Translations under genes and position numbers: made by a program
The notes under the pieces: model-generated
What the model was told of the DNA's origin: nothing
Database searches by the model: none
What the model saw: the letters and a program-made list of their open reading frames with translations, nothing else
Shown: positions 46,095-57,524 of the stretch, in pieces
How positions within the stretch are numbered: the stretch's first letter is position 1
Layout of the letters: each line of letters begins with the position of its first letter
Assembly (NCBI GenBank): GCA_041396685.1
Contig: JAWKYD010000015.1
Span: 124,001 to 188,000 of the forward strand
DNA length: 64,000 nucleotides
From: JAUIAI01 sp041396685
Lineage (GTDB): Bacteria; Pseudomonadota; Gammaproteobacteria; Burkholderiales; Burkholderiaceae_E
Direction of reading: 5' to 3'

Positions 46095-47186
46095 ATGACT
46101 GCCCTGAAGAACGATACCTTCCTGCGCGCCTTGCGCCGCCAGCCGACCGACCATACGCCGCTCTGGCTGATGCGACAGGCGGGCCGCTACCTGCCCGAGT
46201 ACCGGGCCACGCGCGAGCGGGCCGGCAGTTTTCTGGCCCTGGCCAAGACGCCCGAGCTGGCCTGCGAGGTTACGCTGCAACCCCTCGAGCGTTATGCGCT
46301 CGACGCCGCGATCCTGTTCTCCGACATCCTCACCGTGCCCGATGCGATGGGGCTCGGCCTGGGCTTCGTGAACGGAGAGGGCCCTCGTTTCGAGCGGCCG
46401 GTGCGCGACGAGGCTGCCATTCGTGCCTTGCCGGTGCCCGACCCCGAAGACTCGCTGCGCTATGTGATGGATGCCGTGCGCACGATCCGTTCGTCACTCG
46501 CCGGACGGGTTCCCCTGATCGGCTTCGCCGGCAGTCCGTTCACCATTGCCTGCTACATGGTCGAGGGCCAGGGAACCCGTGAGTTTCGCGAGATCAAGAC
46601 CTTGTTGTACCGGCGGCCGGATCTGATGCAGGCCCTGCTCGACAAGATCAGTGATGCAACCATCGCCTACCTGAACGCCCAGATCGCCGCCGGTGCGCAG
46701 GCGGTCATGATCTTCGATACCTGGGGAGGCGTGCTCGCCGACGGTGATTACCAGCGATTCTCGCTGGCCCCGATGAGCAGGATCGTGGCCGGGCTTACCC
46801 GGTCCGTGGCCGGCCCCGGCGGCACCGAGAGCGTGCCATCGATCGTGTTCACCAAGGGAGGCGGTCTGTGGTTGGACGAGCTGGCCGCCTGCGGCGCCGA
46901 CGCTCTCGGGGTCGACTGGACCGTCAATCTCGGCCAGGCACGGGCCCGGGTGGGCGACCGCGTCGCCCTGCAAGGCAATCTCGATCCCATGATCCTGATG
47001 GCCGACCCGGCGCGGATCCGCGAGCAGGCGATTCGAGTGCTCGACAGCTTCGGTGCCCCGGCCGATGGTGCCGGCCATGTGTTCAACCTGGGCCACGGAA
47101 TCTCCCAGTTCACACCGCCCGAGAATGTCGCAGTGCTAGTGGACACTGTGCACGAACACAGTCGAAAGTTGCGATCCAAAACGTGA
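46095..47186 (+). CDS. hemE: Uroporphyrinogen decarboxylase
   Basis: A 363-residue haem-pathway enzyme that decarboxylates uroporphyrinogen III to coproporphyrinogen III. The N-terminal signature PLWLMRQAGRYLPEYR is at residues 22-37, GFAGSPFTIACYMVEG near 140, and the C-terminal NLGHGI with the conserved histidine near 336. Length and motifs are standard. The 3' intergenic region carries DnaA boxes, recalling the hemE-linked origin of some alphaproteobacteria. Confidence 0.97.
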   Translation: MTALKNDTFLRALRRQPTDHTPLWLMRQAGRYLPEYRATRERAGSFLALAKTPELACEVTLQPLERYALDAAILFSDILTVPDAMGLGLGFVNGEGPRFERPVRDEAAIRALPVPDPEDSLRYVMDAVRTIRSSLAGRVPLIGFAGSPFTIACYMVEGQGTREFREIKTLLYRRPDLMQALLDKISDATIAYLNAQIAAGAQAVMIFDTWGGVLADGDYQRFSLAPMSRIVAGLTRSVAGPGGTESVPSIVFTKGGGLWLDELAACGADALGVDWTVNLGQARARVGDRVALQGNLDPMILMADPARIREQAIRVLDSFGAPADGAGHVFNLGHGISQFTPPENVAVLVDTVHEHSRKLRSKT

Positions 47187-47608
47187 AGTGAGCGGGTACT
47201 TAGCCCGCCGACCTTGGCGGGCGGGGCTAGGCTTGCGAGTGGATTCGCCGACTTGACAGGCGGTTCGGAATTGATCTCGCGAAAGCGCTTTCTCCAGCAT
47301 TTGTTCACAGGCCGGCGGTGCCGGAAGATTTGCCGCCGAATCCTTACGAAATGGGACGAATCGCGCTAAGTCCTTGATTCTTCGTTGTAGCGAAGTGTTC
47401 AAAACTTCGGCAAACCACTTCGGGACGTGCAATCCCGGGCCTTCCAACCGAATTTCCCACAGAGTTATCCACAGAAACTGTTGATGATCGCCAAAACGGC
47501 TTTATGACCGAACTGTTAAGGCGAGAACCTAAAGTGGATTCTGGTGTTGGCACTCACTTACTTAGCCTGTGGACCCGGTCTCCGACGGCCTCGTGAGCGG
47601 GCCTGCCG
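47187..47608. promoter_or_regulatory. hemE-priA intergenic region with hairpin and DnaA-box pair
   Basis: A 422-base non-coding region, lower in GC than the genes. A perfect 7-bp hairpin GCCCGCC/GGCGGGC with a 6-base loop lies at 47203-47222, soon after the hemE stop; it lacks a T-tract, so termination is uncertain. TTTCCCACA at 47453-47461 and TTATCCACA at 47465-47473, in the same orientation and 12 bases apart, are DnaA-box-like; the second is a perfect match. A comparatively AT-rich stretch follows to about 47560. Possible roles are a DnaA-regulated priA promoter, a titration site or an origin element. Confidence 0.55.
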
Positions 47609-49732
<2,124 letters not shown>

Positions 49733-49742
49733 ACGACGCCCG

Positions 49743-51797
49743 ATGTCTGCCCTGTCTATGAATGCCGCCCAGCGCCGGGCGGTCGCCTACCTGGACGGAC
49801 CGTGTCTGGTGATCGCCGGCGCCGGTAGCGGCAAGACGCGGGTGATCACCGGCAAGGTCGTGCACTTGGTTCGCGCTGGCGTGGCCGCGCGCCACATCGC
49901 CGCCATCACGTTCACGAACAAGGCAGCGCAGGAAATGGCCGAGCGCTTGACGCCGATGCTGGCCGGCCAGAGTGGTGGCGGTGGGTCACCGCTGGTGTGC
50001 ACCTTCCATTCGCTGGGCGTGCGCATGCTGCGTCAGGACGGCCACCTGCTGGGGCTGAAGCGCAATTTCTCGATTCTCGATGCCGACGACGCCGCCGGCA
50101 TCATCCAGCAATCGCTCGCGACCACCGATCGCAAGCGCATTCGCACGGTGGTCGGCCAGATCTCGCTCTGGAAGAACGCACTGATCGATGCGGATCAGGT
50201 GGCCGACGCCGCTGGCGACGACGAGTCGCGCGTGCTGGCCGCGGTCTATCGCGACTACACGGCCACCCTGCGCGCGTACCAGGCGGTGGACTTCGACGAC
50301 CTCATCCGACTGCCGCTGTCCCTGATGAGCGAGCACCCGCAGGCCGCCACCCGCTGGCGCGAGAGTCTGCGCTACCTGCTGGTCGACGAATATCAGGACA
50401 CCAACGCCTGTCAATACGCACTGCTGCGCGAACTGGTTGGCCCGCGCGCGGCATTCACCCTGGTCGGCGACGACGATCAATCGATCTACGGCTGGCGCGG
50501 CGCCACGCTGGAGAATCTGCAGCGGGTGGCCGACGACTACCCGGGCCTCGAGGTGATCAAGCTCGAGCAAAACTACCGCTCGGTGCAGACGATACTGAAT
50601 GCCGCCAACACGTTGATCGCCCGCAATCCCAAGCTGCACGCCAAGACTTTGTTCAGCGAACTCGGCGTCGGCGACCCGATCAGCGTCACGCCTTGCGACG
50701 ACGATGCTGCCGAGGCCGAGTCGGTCGTCATGCGCCTGCAGGGGCTGAAGTTCGAGCGGCGCTCGAAGTTCGCCGACTTCGCCATTCTCTATCGCGGCAA
50801 CTATCAGGCGCGCATCGTCGAGAAGGCCCTACGCGAGCAGCGCATACCGTATCGGATATCCGGCGGCCAGAGCTTTTTCGAGCGCGCCGAGATTCGCGAT
50901 CTGATCGCGTACCTGCGACTGTTGGCCAACGACGACGACGATCCGGCCTTCATTCGCGCGATAACCACTCCCAAACGCGGTGTCGGCAGCAGCACGCTGG
51001 CGGCGCTGGGCACCTACGCCGGCCAACGTCACCTGTCGATGTTCGCGGCCTTGTTCGAGACCGGCATGGAATCGCGGGTCGCGGCGGGACCTCTGGCCGA
51101 GATGCGACGCTTCGGCGAGTTCATCAACCGACTGTCACACCGGTCACGCGCCGAGCCCGCCGCCGTTCTGCTCGACGAGATGGTCACGGCGATCGACTAT
51201 CGCGGCCATCTATATGCGAATCACGACGACAAGGCGGCCACCCAACGCTGGCAGAACGTCTGCGAGTTCGTCGACTGGGTCAAACGGCGTGCCGAGAGCG
51301 ACGGCGCCGGTCTCGTACAGGTCGCCCAGAGCGTGGCTCTGATCACCCAGCTCGAGCGTCGCGAGGACGACGTCGACGCGGTGCGCATGAGCACGATCCA
51401 TGCTTCCAAGGGGCTCGAGTATCCGCACGTCTTCCTGATCGGCTGCGAGGAGGGCATGTTGCCGCACCATGGTGGCCTGCCGGCCAGCGGTGAGAGTGAC
51501 GACGAAAGCGATCGCACTGTCGGCGGCGCTGACGCCGCCGGCGATTCGGCGCGCGACGCCCGCATCGAGGAAGAGCGCCGTCTGATGTACGTGGCGGTCA
51601 CCCGCGCCCAGCGCAGCCTGCACCTGAGCTGGTGTCGCAAACGCCGCCGGGCGCGGCGCGATTTCGACGTGCAAGCGTCGCGATTCATAGCCGAAATGGC
51701 ATTGGATGCGCATCCCGAGCCGGCGGTCACCATCACCGGTGAAAAGGCGCGTAACCGCCTCGGCGCGCTCAAGGCAATGATTGCCGCCAAGGGTTGA
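49743..51797 (+). CDS. rep: ATP-dependent DNA helicase Rep (UvrD/PcrA superfamily)
   Basis: A 684-residue superfamily-1 helicase, near the 673 of E. coli Rep. Motif I GAGSGKT at residues 26-32, motif Ia TFTNKAA, motif II VDEYQDTN, motif III LVGDDDQSIYGWRGA, motif IV LEQNYRS, motif V STIHASKGLEY and motif VI VAVTRAQ are all visible. Length and the QRRAV start favour Rep over UvrD. Rep removes roadblocks ahead of the fork and works with PriC-dependent restart. Probably co-transcribed with priA. Confidence 0.93.
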   Translation: MSALSMNAAQRRAVAYLDGPCLVIAGAGSGKTRVITGKVVHLVRAGVAARHIAAITFTNKAAQEMAERLTPMLAGQSGGGGSPLVCTFHSLGVRMLRQDGHLLGLKRNFSILDADDAAGIIQQSLATTDRKRIRTVVGQISLWKNALIDADQVADAAGDDESRVLAAVYRDYTATLRAYQAVDFDDLIRLPLSLMSEHPQAATRWRESLRYLLVDEYQDTNACQYALLRELVGPRAAFTLVGDDDQSIYGWRGATLENLQRVADDYPGLEVIKLEQNYRSVQTILNAANTLIARNPKLHAKTLFSELGVGDPISVTPCDDDAAEAESVVMRLQGLKFERRSKFADFAILYRGNYQARIVEKALREQRIPYRISGGQSFFERAEIRDLIAYLRLLANDDDDPAFIRAITTPKRGVGSSTLAALGTYAGQRHLSMFAALFETGMESRVAAGPLAEMRRFGEFINRLSHRSRAEPAAVLLDEMVTAIDYRGHLYANHDDKAATQRWQNVCEFVDWVKRRAESDGAGLVQVAQSVALITQLERREDDVDAVRMSTIHASKGLEYPHVFLIGCEEGMLPHHGGLPASGESDDESDRTVGGADAAGDSARDARIEEERRLMYVAVTRAQRSLHLSWCRKRRRARRDFDVQASRFIAEMALDAHPEPAVTITGEKARNRLGALKAMIAAKG

Positions 51798-51921
51798 ATG
51801 TCATGGATCGCCGGTTCGAGCGGCCGGGTGGGTTCCGTGGCGTCGATGACGCGCCGGCGTCAGCCAGGTGTCGGTTGCCTGTTGTACATTGCCGCATCAC
51901 CGATCGGAACAGTTGTCTGAC

Positions 51922-52908
51922 ATGACCAGCCGCCCGCGATTCGACGAGGATTTCTCGGTCTACGAGACCTTCGACCGCTCCGATTGGGCCAAGCTGCGTT
52001 CCAGCACCCCGATGACGCTGTCCGAGAAGGATCTCGAAACCCTGCGAGGCGTCAACGAGCAGGTGGCGATGATCGACGTCGAGCAAATCTATCTGCCGTT
52101 GTCGCGCCTGCTCAATCTTCATTTCCGCTCGGCCAGAACGCTCGACGGTGTGCGCGACGAATTCCTGGGACGCCTGGTCGGGCGTCGCCCGTACGTGATC
52201 GCCGTGGCCGGCAGCGTGGCCGTGGGCAAGAGCACCTTCGCGCGTGTGCTGCAGGCCTTGCTCGCCCGCTGGCCCGATCATCCCCAGGTGGCCCTGGTCA
52301 CCACCGACGGATTTCTTTACCCGAACGCGGAACTGGCACGGCGCGAACTGATGCAGCGCAAGGGCTTTCCGGAGAGCTACGACCGGCGCCGCATGATCGC
52401 CTTCCTGGCCGCGCTCAAGGCCGGCCAGCCGAGCGTCTATGCGCCGGTCTACTCACACGAGGCCTACGACATCCTGCCCGACCGGCTGCAGCAGGTGCAG
52501 TTGCCGGACATCTTGATCTTCGAGGGCCTGAACGTACTGCAGGTGACGTCGCCCGAAGCCCTGCGTGCGCGGTCGGAAGCCGGCAACGAGCGACTTCCCG
52601 GCACGGTCGTGTCGGACTATTTCGATTTCTCGATCTACGTCGATGCCGACGAGCAGAACATCGAGGCCTGGTACGTGACCCGTTTCCTGAAACTTCAGCA
52701 AACGGTCTTCCAGCAACCGCGTTCGTATTTCCACCACTACCGCAATCTGTCGGTCGACGATGCCGCGGGCGTTGCGCGCAACATCTGGCGCGAGATCAAT
52801 TTGCGTAATCTGCGCGAAAACATCAGACCCACCCGCGGTCGCGCCAATGTCGTGCTCGTCAAGCGGGCCGATCACTCGGTCGACGAGATCTGGCTACGCC
52901 AGATTTGA
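51922..52908 (+). CDS. coaA: Type I pantothenate kinase
   Basis: A 328-residue kinase for the first committed step of CoA synthesis. The P-loop is GSVAVGKST at residues 97-105, with VTTDGFLYPNAEL, the KGFPESYD segment and FIFEGLNVLQ-like region after it, and the C-terminal YFHHYRNLSVDDA that matches E. coli CoaA closely. The ATG at 51922 gives a typical N-terminus; an upstream in-frame ATG adds 18 unrelated residues. Confidence 0.96.
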   Translation: MTSRPRFDEDFSVYETFDRSDWAKLRSSTPMTLSEKDLETLRGVNEQVAMIDVEQIYLPLSRLLNLHFRSARTLDGVRDEFLGRLVGRRPYVIAVAGSVAVGKSTFARVLQALLARWPDHPQVALVTTDGFLYPNAELARRELMQRKGFPESYDRRRMIAFLAALKAGQPSVYAPVYSHEAYDILPDRLQQVQLPDILIFEGLNVLQVTSPEALRARSEAGNERLPGTVVSDYFDFSIYVDADEQNIEAWYVTRFLKLQQTVFQQPRSYFHHYRNLSVDDAAGVARNIWREINLRNLRENIRPTRGRANVVLVKRADHSVDEIWLRQI

Positions 52909-52934
52909 CGCCATCGGGCGGTCGCCCGCGCGGC

Positions 52935-52957
52935 GGGGGCCCGTAGCGATGGCCCCC
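52935..52957. terminator. Hairpin between convergent coaA and the secreted-protein gene
   Basis: A perfect 7-bp stem GGGGGCC/GGCCCCC around a 9-base loop, lying 26 bases after coaA and 24 before the end of the opposite gene. It has no T-tract on either strand, so it is only a candidate bidirectional terminator. Confidence 0.45.
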
Positions 52958-52980
52958 GACCTTCGCGGCCGAGCAAGCAA

Positions 52981-53670
52981 TCAGTTCAGCCTCAGGGTCG
53001 CGGCGGCGGCGCGCGGCGCGTTCTCGGCGATGATGGTGCGTGCCCAGGCCTCCGACATGTCGAAGGTGTTCGAGGCCATGTCGCCATCGTCGATCGGAGC
53101 CACCAGCATGAGCAGCACGACGCGCCCATTCACCAGGATGAACGATTCCGTGCGCATCATCGTGCGAATTTCGGTCTTGCCCTTGTCGTCGCGCTCGATC
53201 AGCGCATACGCGTAGGCGTAGCCGACCCGTCCCGGCGCATCGTCGAACACTCCCAGCGGCACCGTCCGTGGCGCGGGTTCGGCATCGGACTTGCCGAGCT
53301 CGCGCCGCTGGCGACGCTCGTCTTCGGCGCGGCGCGAGGCGTTCTCGACTTCGATGACCTCGTTGCGAAATCGCTCGAAATCCGCTTGTGAGACCACGCG
53401 GCTCTCGAATTCGCGGGGAATCGAAACGAAAGCGGTGCCGCTGGTGGCCGGCAGCGGCACATCGCGGAAGCAGGCGGCCAGCGAAGCGTGCAGGCCGATC
53501 CGGATCTGTACCGCGCCGAAGTCCGCCTCCGTGCACGGCAGGGCGTCGGGTGCCGGCGCGGCCAGTACCATACCGTGGCTCTGCACGGCAACGGGTTCGG
53601 CGCGCGACCAGGGCGCAAACAGACAGAGAAGCAGGGCAAACAGACGGGGAGCGGTGAGCAGATGCGGCAT
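52981..53670 (-). CDS. Predicted exported protein of unknown function, 229 residues
   Basis: The N-terminus has a signal peptide: basic-poor start MPHLLTAPR, hydrophobic LFALLLCLFAP and a likely cleavage after SRA. The mature part has two cysteines (PCTEADF, ACFRD) that could form a disulphide, then a charged coiled-coil-like stretch with many Arg/Glu (ENASRRAEDERRQRREL). The C-terminal part (RMMRTESFILVNGRVVLLMLVAPI-like) contains beta-type hydrophobic strands. No family recognised; a periplasmic or lipoprotein-like role is only inferred. Convergent with coaA. Confidence 0.7.
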   Translation of the reverse strand: MPHLLTAPRLFALLLCLFAPWSRAEPVAVQSHGMVLAAPAPDALPCTEADFGAVQIRIGLHASLAACFRDVPLPATSGTAFVSIPREFESRVVSQADFERFRNEVIEVENASRRAEDERRQRRELGKSDAEPAPRTVPLGVFDDAPGRVGYAYAYALIERDDKGKTEIRTMMRTESFILVNGRVVLLMLVAPIDDGDMASNTFDMSEAWARTIIAENAPRAAAATLRLN

Positions 53671-53955
53671 GACGAGCGGTGCCTATCGAGTCATGAACGG
53701 ATCGAGCAGTCTGCTCGGCCGCAGTCGCGAGGCGGCGGAACTAGTTCGCCTTTCGACCCGGGCCGTTGGCGTATCTTTCGCCGATCCGGCACAACCGCAC
53801 GTAGGTCGGTCGATCGGGGCGTCAAGTGGACAGGTCGGGTGACACGTTCCCGAGCACCGATATAGTGAGGCCATCGGGGCCGCAGCGGCCGGTCGTGGCG
53901 CCATTGGGCGCGCCGACCGCGCGCTGCGCTGCGTCGATAGACCAAAGGCGATTCC

Positions 53956-55047
53956 ATGCAGCAAACGACCACCATCGAAAGGCAGACGAACGACGCGGCA
54001 AGCGCGCGCCCGCTGGTGACGGTCGTCATCCCTGGCTACAACGAGGCGGCCATCCTGCATCGCAACGTCGGCGAGATCATCGACTACCTCGACACACTGG
54101 CCGACCGGTATCGATTCGAACTTCTGCTGATCAACGACGGCAGCTCGGACGAAACCGGCAAGATCGCCGAACAACTGAGTCGCGAGTTCGCGAATGTCTC
54201 GGTCATCCACCATCCGTCCAATTTCGGACTCGGTCAGGCGTTCAAGACCGCCTTCGCCGCGTCGCGCGGCGACTACCTGGTCACGATCGACGCCGATCTC
54301 AGTTATGCGCCGCAGACCATCGGCGCGCTGCTCGAGGCGGTGACCCGCAAAGGAACCAAGCTCGTCCTGGCCTCGGCCTACATGAAAGGCGGCAAGGTCA
54401 GCCACGTGCCGCCGCTGCGTCACTGGCTGAGCCGGCTCGGCAACCGCATGTTCGCCCTGCTGATCGGTAACCGACATTCCACCTTCACGTGCATGGTGCG
54501 GGCCTATGACGGGCCATTCATCCGCGCGCTCGAGCCGAAGTCGGAGGGCATGGGCATCATGCCGGAGATCGTCTACAAAACGATGATCCTGGGCGGGCGC
54601 ATCGACGAGATTCCGGCCCACCTCGACTGGTCCCGGCAGCTCGCCGACGGGCCTGTACGCACCTCGAGCATGCGCCTGCTCTCGCACATCGCTTCCACGC
54701 TCGTGTCGGGCTTCGTGCTGCGCCCGTTCGTGCTGCTGGTGGTGCCCGGTCTGCTGGTGATGATGTTCTCACTGTATGTGAACTTCTGGGTCGCGTTCGA
54801 GCTGTGGGGGGCCATGGGGCGCACGGGCAATGCGATGGCCGAAGCGGCTGCACTGCTGTTCCGCGAGCATCCGGCCACCATGCTGATCGGTTTGCTCAGC
54901 CTGCTCCTGGCGATTCAGCTGATCGGCCTCGGTGCGCTGTCGCTGCAGGCCAAGAAGTACTACGAAGAGACCTATTTCCAGTTCGTACGTCTGCGCCGAC
55001 AGGTGCGCGAACTCGGTGCCTCGATCGACGAGGGGCACGATTCATGA
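53956..55047 (+). CDS. Glycosyltransferase family 2 (polyprenyl-phosphate sugar transferase type)
   Basis: A 363-residue GT-A enzyme of the DPM1/ArnC kind. The nucleotide-sugar site has VVIPGYNEAAI near residue 25 and LLINDGSSDET near 57; the DXD-type metal motif is IDADLSY near 112. After ~230 residues come two hydrophobic segments (VLLVVPGLLVMMFSLYVNFWVAF; LIGLLSLLLAIQLIGLG) that would anchor it at the inner membrane. Such enzymes load a sugar on undecaprenyl phosphate. It begins a row of six closely spaced genes and overlaps the next by 4 bp. Confidence 0.87.
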   Translation: MQQTTTIERQTNDAASARPLVTVVIPGYNEAAILHRNVGEIIDYLDTLADRYRFELLLINDGSSDETGKIAEQLSREFANVSVIHHPSNFGLGQAFKTAFAASRGDYLVTIDADLSYAPQTIGALLEAVTRKGTKLVLASAYMKGGKVSHVPPLRHWLSRLGNRMFALLIGNRHSTFTCMVRAYDGPFIRALEPKSEGMGIMPEIVYKTMILGGRIDEIPAHLDWSRQLADGPVRTSSMRLLSHIASTLVSGFVLRPFVLLVVPGLLVMMFSLYVNFWVAFELWGAMGRTGNAMAEAAALLFREHPATMLIGLLSLLLAIQLIGLGALSLQAKKYYEETYFQFVRLRRQVRELGASIDEGHDS

Positions 55048-56459
55048 GTAAGAGCGAAGGCGCGCGCCGGCCGAGCGTCGCCGTCGTCGGCGGCGGCCTG
55101 CTCGGCATGACGCTGGCGCTGCGCCTGGCGCAGGCGGGCGCCGATGTGCAGTTGTTCGAGCGCGACGCCGGCGCCGGCGGCCTGGCCGCGGGCGCGAGCT
55201 TCGGCCCCTATCGCTGGGACCGCTTCTATCACGTGATCCTGCTATCCGATCTGCGCACGCGCGCGTTGCTGGCCGAACTCGGTCTGTCCGAGCGTCTGCG
55301 CTGGGGAATCACGCGCACGGGCTTCTTCACCGACGGAAAGCTCTACTCGATGTCGAACGCCATCGAGTTCCTGCGCTTTCCGCCATTGCGTCTGCTCGAC
55401 AAGATCCGCCTCGGCGCGACCATTTTTCTGGCCTCGCGGGTCGGCGACCCGCGCCCGCTGGAGCAGATGCTGGCCACCGAGTGGCTGGGCCGCTGGTCTG
55501 GCAAACGCGTGCTCGATCGCATCTGGCTGCCGCTGCTCAAGAGCAAGCTCGGTGAGAACTACAAGATCGCGAGCGCAGCTTTCATCTGGGCAATCATCGC
55601 GCGCATGTATGCCGCCCGCCGCTCGGGCATCAAGCAGGAGATGTTCGGTTATATCGACGGCGGCTACGAATTGCTGATCGACCGCCTGAACCGCGCGCTC
55701 GCGGCCGCCGGTGTGCGTTGCATCAACGGTGCGCGCGTCCGGGCGGTGCCACGGTCGGCGCAAGGCGTCGCGGTAGTCGTCGACAACGGTGACGAACACG
55801 TCTTCGACGCCGCCGTGTTGACCACGCCACCGCGCATCTCGGCGGCGCTTTGTCCGGACCTGCCCAACGAGGCCGGTTCGCGCCTGCGCGACGTGCCGAC
55901 GCAGGGCGTGATCTGCGCGTCGCTGCTGACGCGCGAGCCGCTGTCGCCCTACTACGTCACCAATATCACCGATCGCTGGGTGCCGTTCACCGGTGTGATC
56001 GAGATGACGACTCTGGTCGATCGCGCGACCTTCGGCGGCAACAATCTGATTTACCTGCCGCTCTACCTGCCGGTCGACGATCCGGCCTGGAACGAGACCG
56101 ACGAGATTCTGCGCGAGCGCTTTCTCGCGGCGCTCGAGAAGATGTATCCGCACTTCAGGCGCGATCAGGTGCTCGACTTCTCGGTCTCGCGTGCCCGCAA
56201 CGTGCTGGCGGTGTCGACGCTCGACTATTCGCGCTCGGTGATGCCGGCGGTTCGCGCCGACGATTCGCGACGCTGGTTCGTGAGCGGTGCGCGCATCGCC
56301 TACGGCACGCTGAACGTCAACGAGACCCTGGGCCTGGTCGAAAGCGAATTGCCGGGCTTGTTGCGTGATCTCGGACTCGCACCGCGTGTCCTCGCATCGG
56401 CGCGCGGCAACGGCAGGACCGACGGTTCACGCGCGGTCACCGAACCGGGGGTCGTCTGA
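55044..56459 (+). CDS. FAD-dependent oxidoreductase (NAD(P)-binding Rossmann, amine-oxidase-like)
   Basis: A 471-residue flavoprotein with the FAD dinucleotide fold VVGGGLLGMTLALRLAQAG near residues 13-31 and the following LFERDAGAGGLA. The C-terminal part has GARIAYGTLNVNETLGLVE, a usual end for this group. Relatives in sugar clusters are annotated as protoporphyrinogen- or UDP-galactopyranose-mutase-like oxidoreductases, but the reaction here is unknown. Coupled to the glycosyltransferase upstream (4-bp overlap) and the deacetylase downstream (1-bp overlap). Confidence 0.83.
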   Translation: MSKSEGARRPSVAVVGGGLLGMTLALRLAQAGADVQLFERDAGAGGLAAGASFGPYRWDRFYHVILLSDLRTRALLAELGLSERLRWGITRTGFFTDGKLYSMSNAIEFLRFPPLRLLDKIRLGATIFLASRVGDPRPLEQMLATEWLGRWSGKRVLDRIWLPLLKSKLGENYKIASAAFIWAIIARMYAARRSGIKQEMFGYIDGGYELLIDRLNRALAAAGVRCINGARVRAVPRSAQGVAVVVDNGDEHVFDAAVLTTPPRISAALCPDLPNEAGSRLRDVPTQGVICASLLTREPLSPYYVTNITDRWVPFTGVIEMTTLVDRATFGGNNLIYLPLYLPVDDPAWNETDEILRERFLAALEKMYPHFRRDQVLDFSVSRARNVLAVSTLDYSRSVMPAVRADDSRRWFVSGARIAYGTLNVNETLGLVESELPGLLRDLGLAPRVLASARGNGRTDGSRAVTEPGVV

Positions 56460-57433
56460 TGACCAGGGTGCCGAGCCGGCCGCTGGCGAGTCTTTCGCTC
56501 GACGTCGACAACCTCTGGTCGTACATGAAGATCCATGGCGATCCGGGCTGGCAGGATCGACCCTCCTACCTCGACGAGTTCGTTCCGTACATGCTCGAAG
56601 TCCTCGAACGCGCCGACGTCCGGATCACGTTCTTCATCGTCGGCATCGACGCCGAGCGCGACGAGAATCGCTCGGCGCTGCGCAGCATCGTCGAGGCCGG
56701 TCACGAGGTGGGCAATCATTCGCACGAGCACGAGCCATGGCTGCACGAGTACACACCCGAGCAGGTGCGCGACGAACTGACACGCGCACACCGTGCGATC
56801 GAGCGTGCCAGCGGGCAGACGCCCGAGGGTTTTCGCGGGCCCGGCTTCAGCTGGTCGCCGGAGGTGCTGACAGCGTTGCACGAGCTCGGCTATCGCTATG
56901 ACGCCTCGACCCTGCCGACCTGGCTGGGTCCGATCGCGCGTGCCTATTACTTCTGGAGCGCCCGCCTGACGCCCGAGGAGCGGGAGCGCCGCAAGGGTCT
57001 GTTCGGGCAGTGGCGTGACGGGCGGCGACCGGTCGCACCCTATTGGTGGTCGATGGGCGGGCAGGATCGTCTGCTGGAGATTCCGGTGACGACGATTCCG
57101 GTCTTGCGCACGCCCTTTCACTTCAGCTACCTGGCCTATCTGGCACGTTTCTCCCGACCGTTGATGTCTGCCTACCTGAAGCTTGCGTTGCTGATGTGCC
57201 GCCTGATGCGCGTCGAGCCGAGTTTCCTGCTGCATCCGCTGGATGTGATCGGTGGCGACAAAGCGCCGCAGCTCGCATTCTTTCCCGGTATGGACCTGTC
57301 CAGCGAGACGAAGACCGAGCTGTTGTTGTCGGTGCTGCAGGAAATTCATCGTCACTTCGACATCGTGCCGATGGGCGCGCATGCCCGGGCCTGCGCGGCG
57401 CGTGCTTCGCTGCCGACGAGGATTCCCGCGTGA
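56459..57433 (+). CDS. Polysaccharide deacetylase family protein (NodB-like)
   Basis: A 324-residue carbohydrate-esterase-4-type protein. The NodB motif 1 aspartate pair appears in SLSLDVDNLW near residue 12, the metal histidines in VGNHSHEHEPW near 84, and motif 3 as FRGPGFSWSPE near 125. It would remove N- or O-acetyl groups from a glycan or a lipid-linked sugar. No signal peptide, so it probably acts in the cytoplasm on a lipid-linked intermediate, as ArnD-like proteins do. Start overlaps the preceding stop by one base. Confidence 0.87.
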   Translation: MTRVPSRPLASLSLDVDNLWSYMKIHGDPGWQDRPSYLDEFVPYMLEVLERADVRITFFIVGIDAERDENRSALRSIVEAGHEVGNHSHEHEPWLHEYTPEQVRDELTRAHRAIERASGQTPEGFRGPGFSWSPEVLTALHELGYRYDASTLPTWLGPIARAYYFWSARLTPEERERRKGLFGQWRDGRRPVAPYWWSMGGQDRLLEIPVTTIPVLRTPFHFSYLAYLARFSRPLMSAYLKLALLMCRLMRVEPSFLLHPLDVIGGDKAPQLAFFPGMDLSSETKTELLLSVLQEIHRHFDIVPMGAHARACAARASLPTRIPA

Positions 57434-57524
57434 GCGCCCGGGGGCCGGCCGACGGCATCGTATCGGGCTCGGCCGGCGTCGTTGCGGCCGCCCGCTTCGT
57501 CCGCGTCGGGCGAGGTCACTGACC

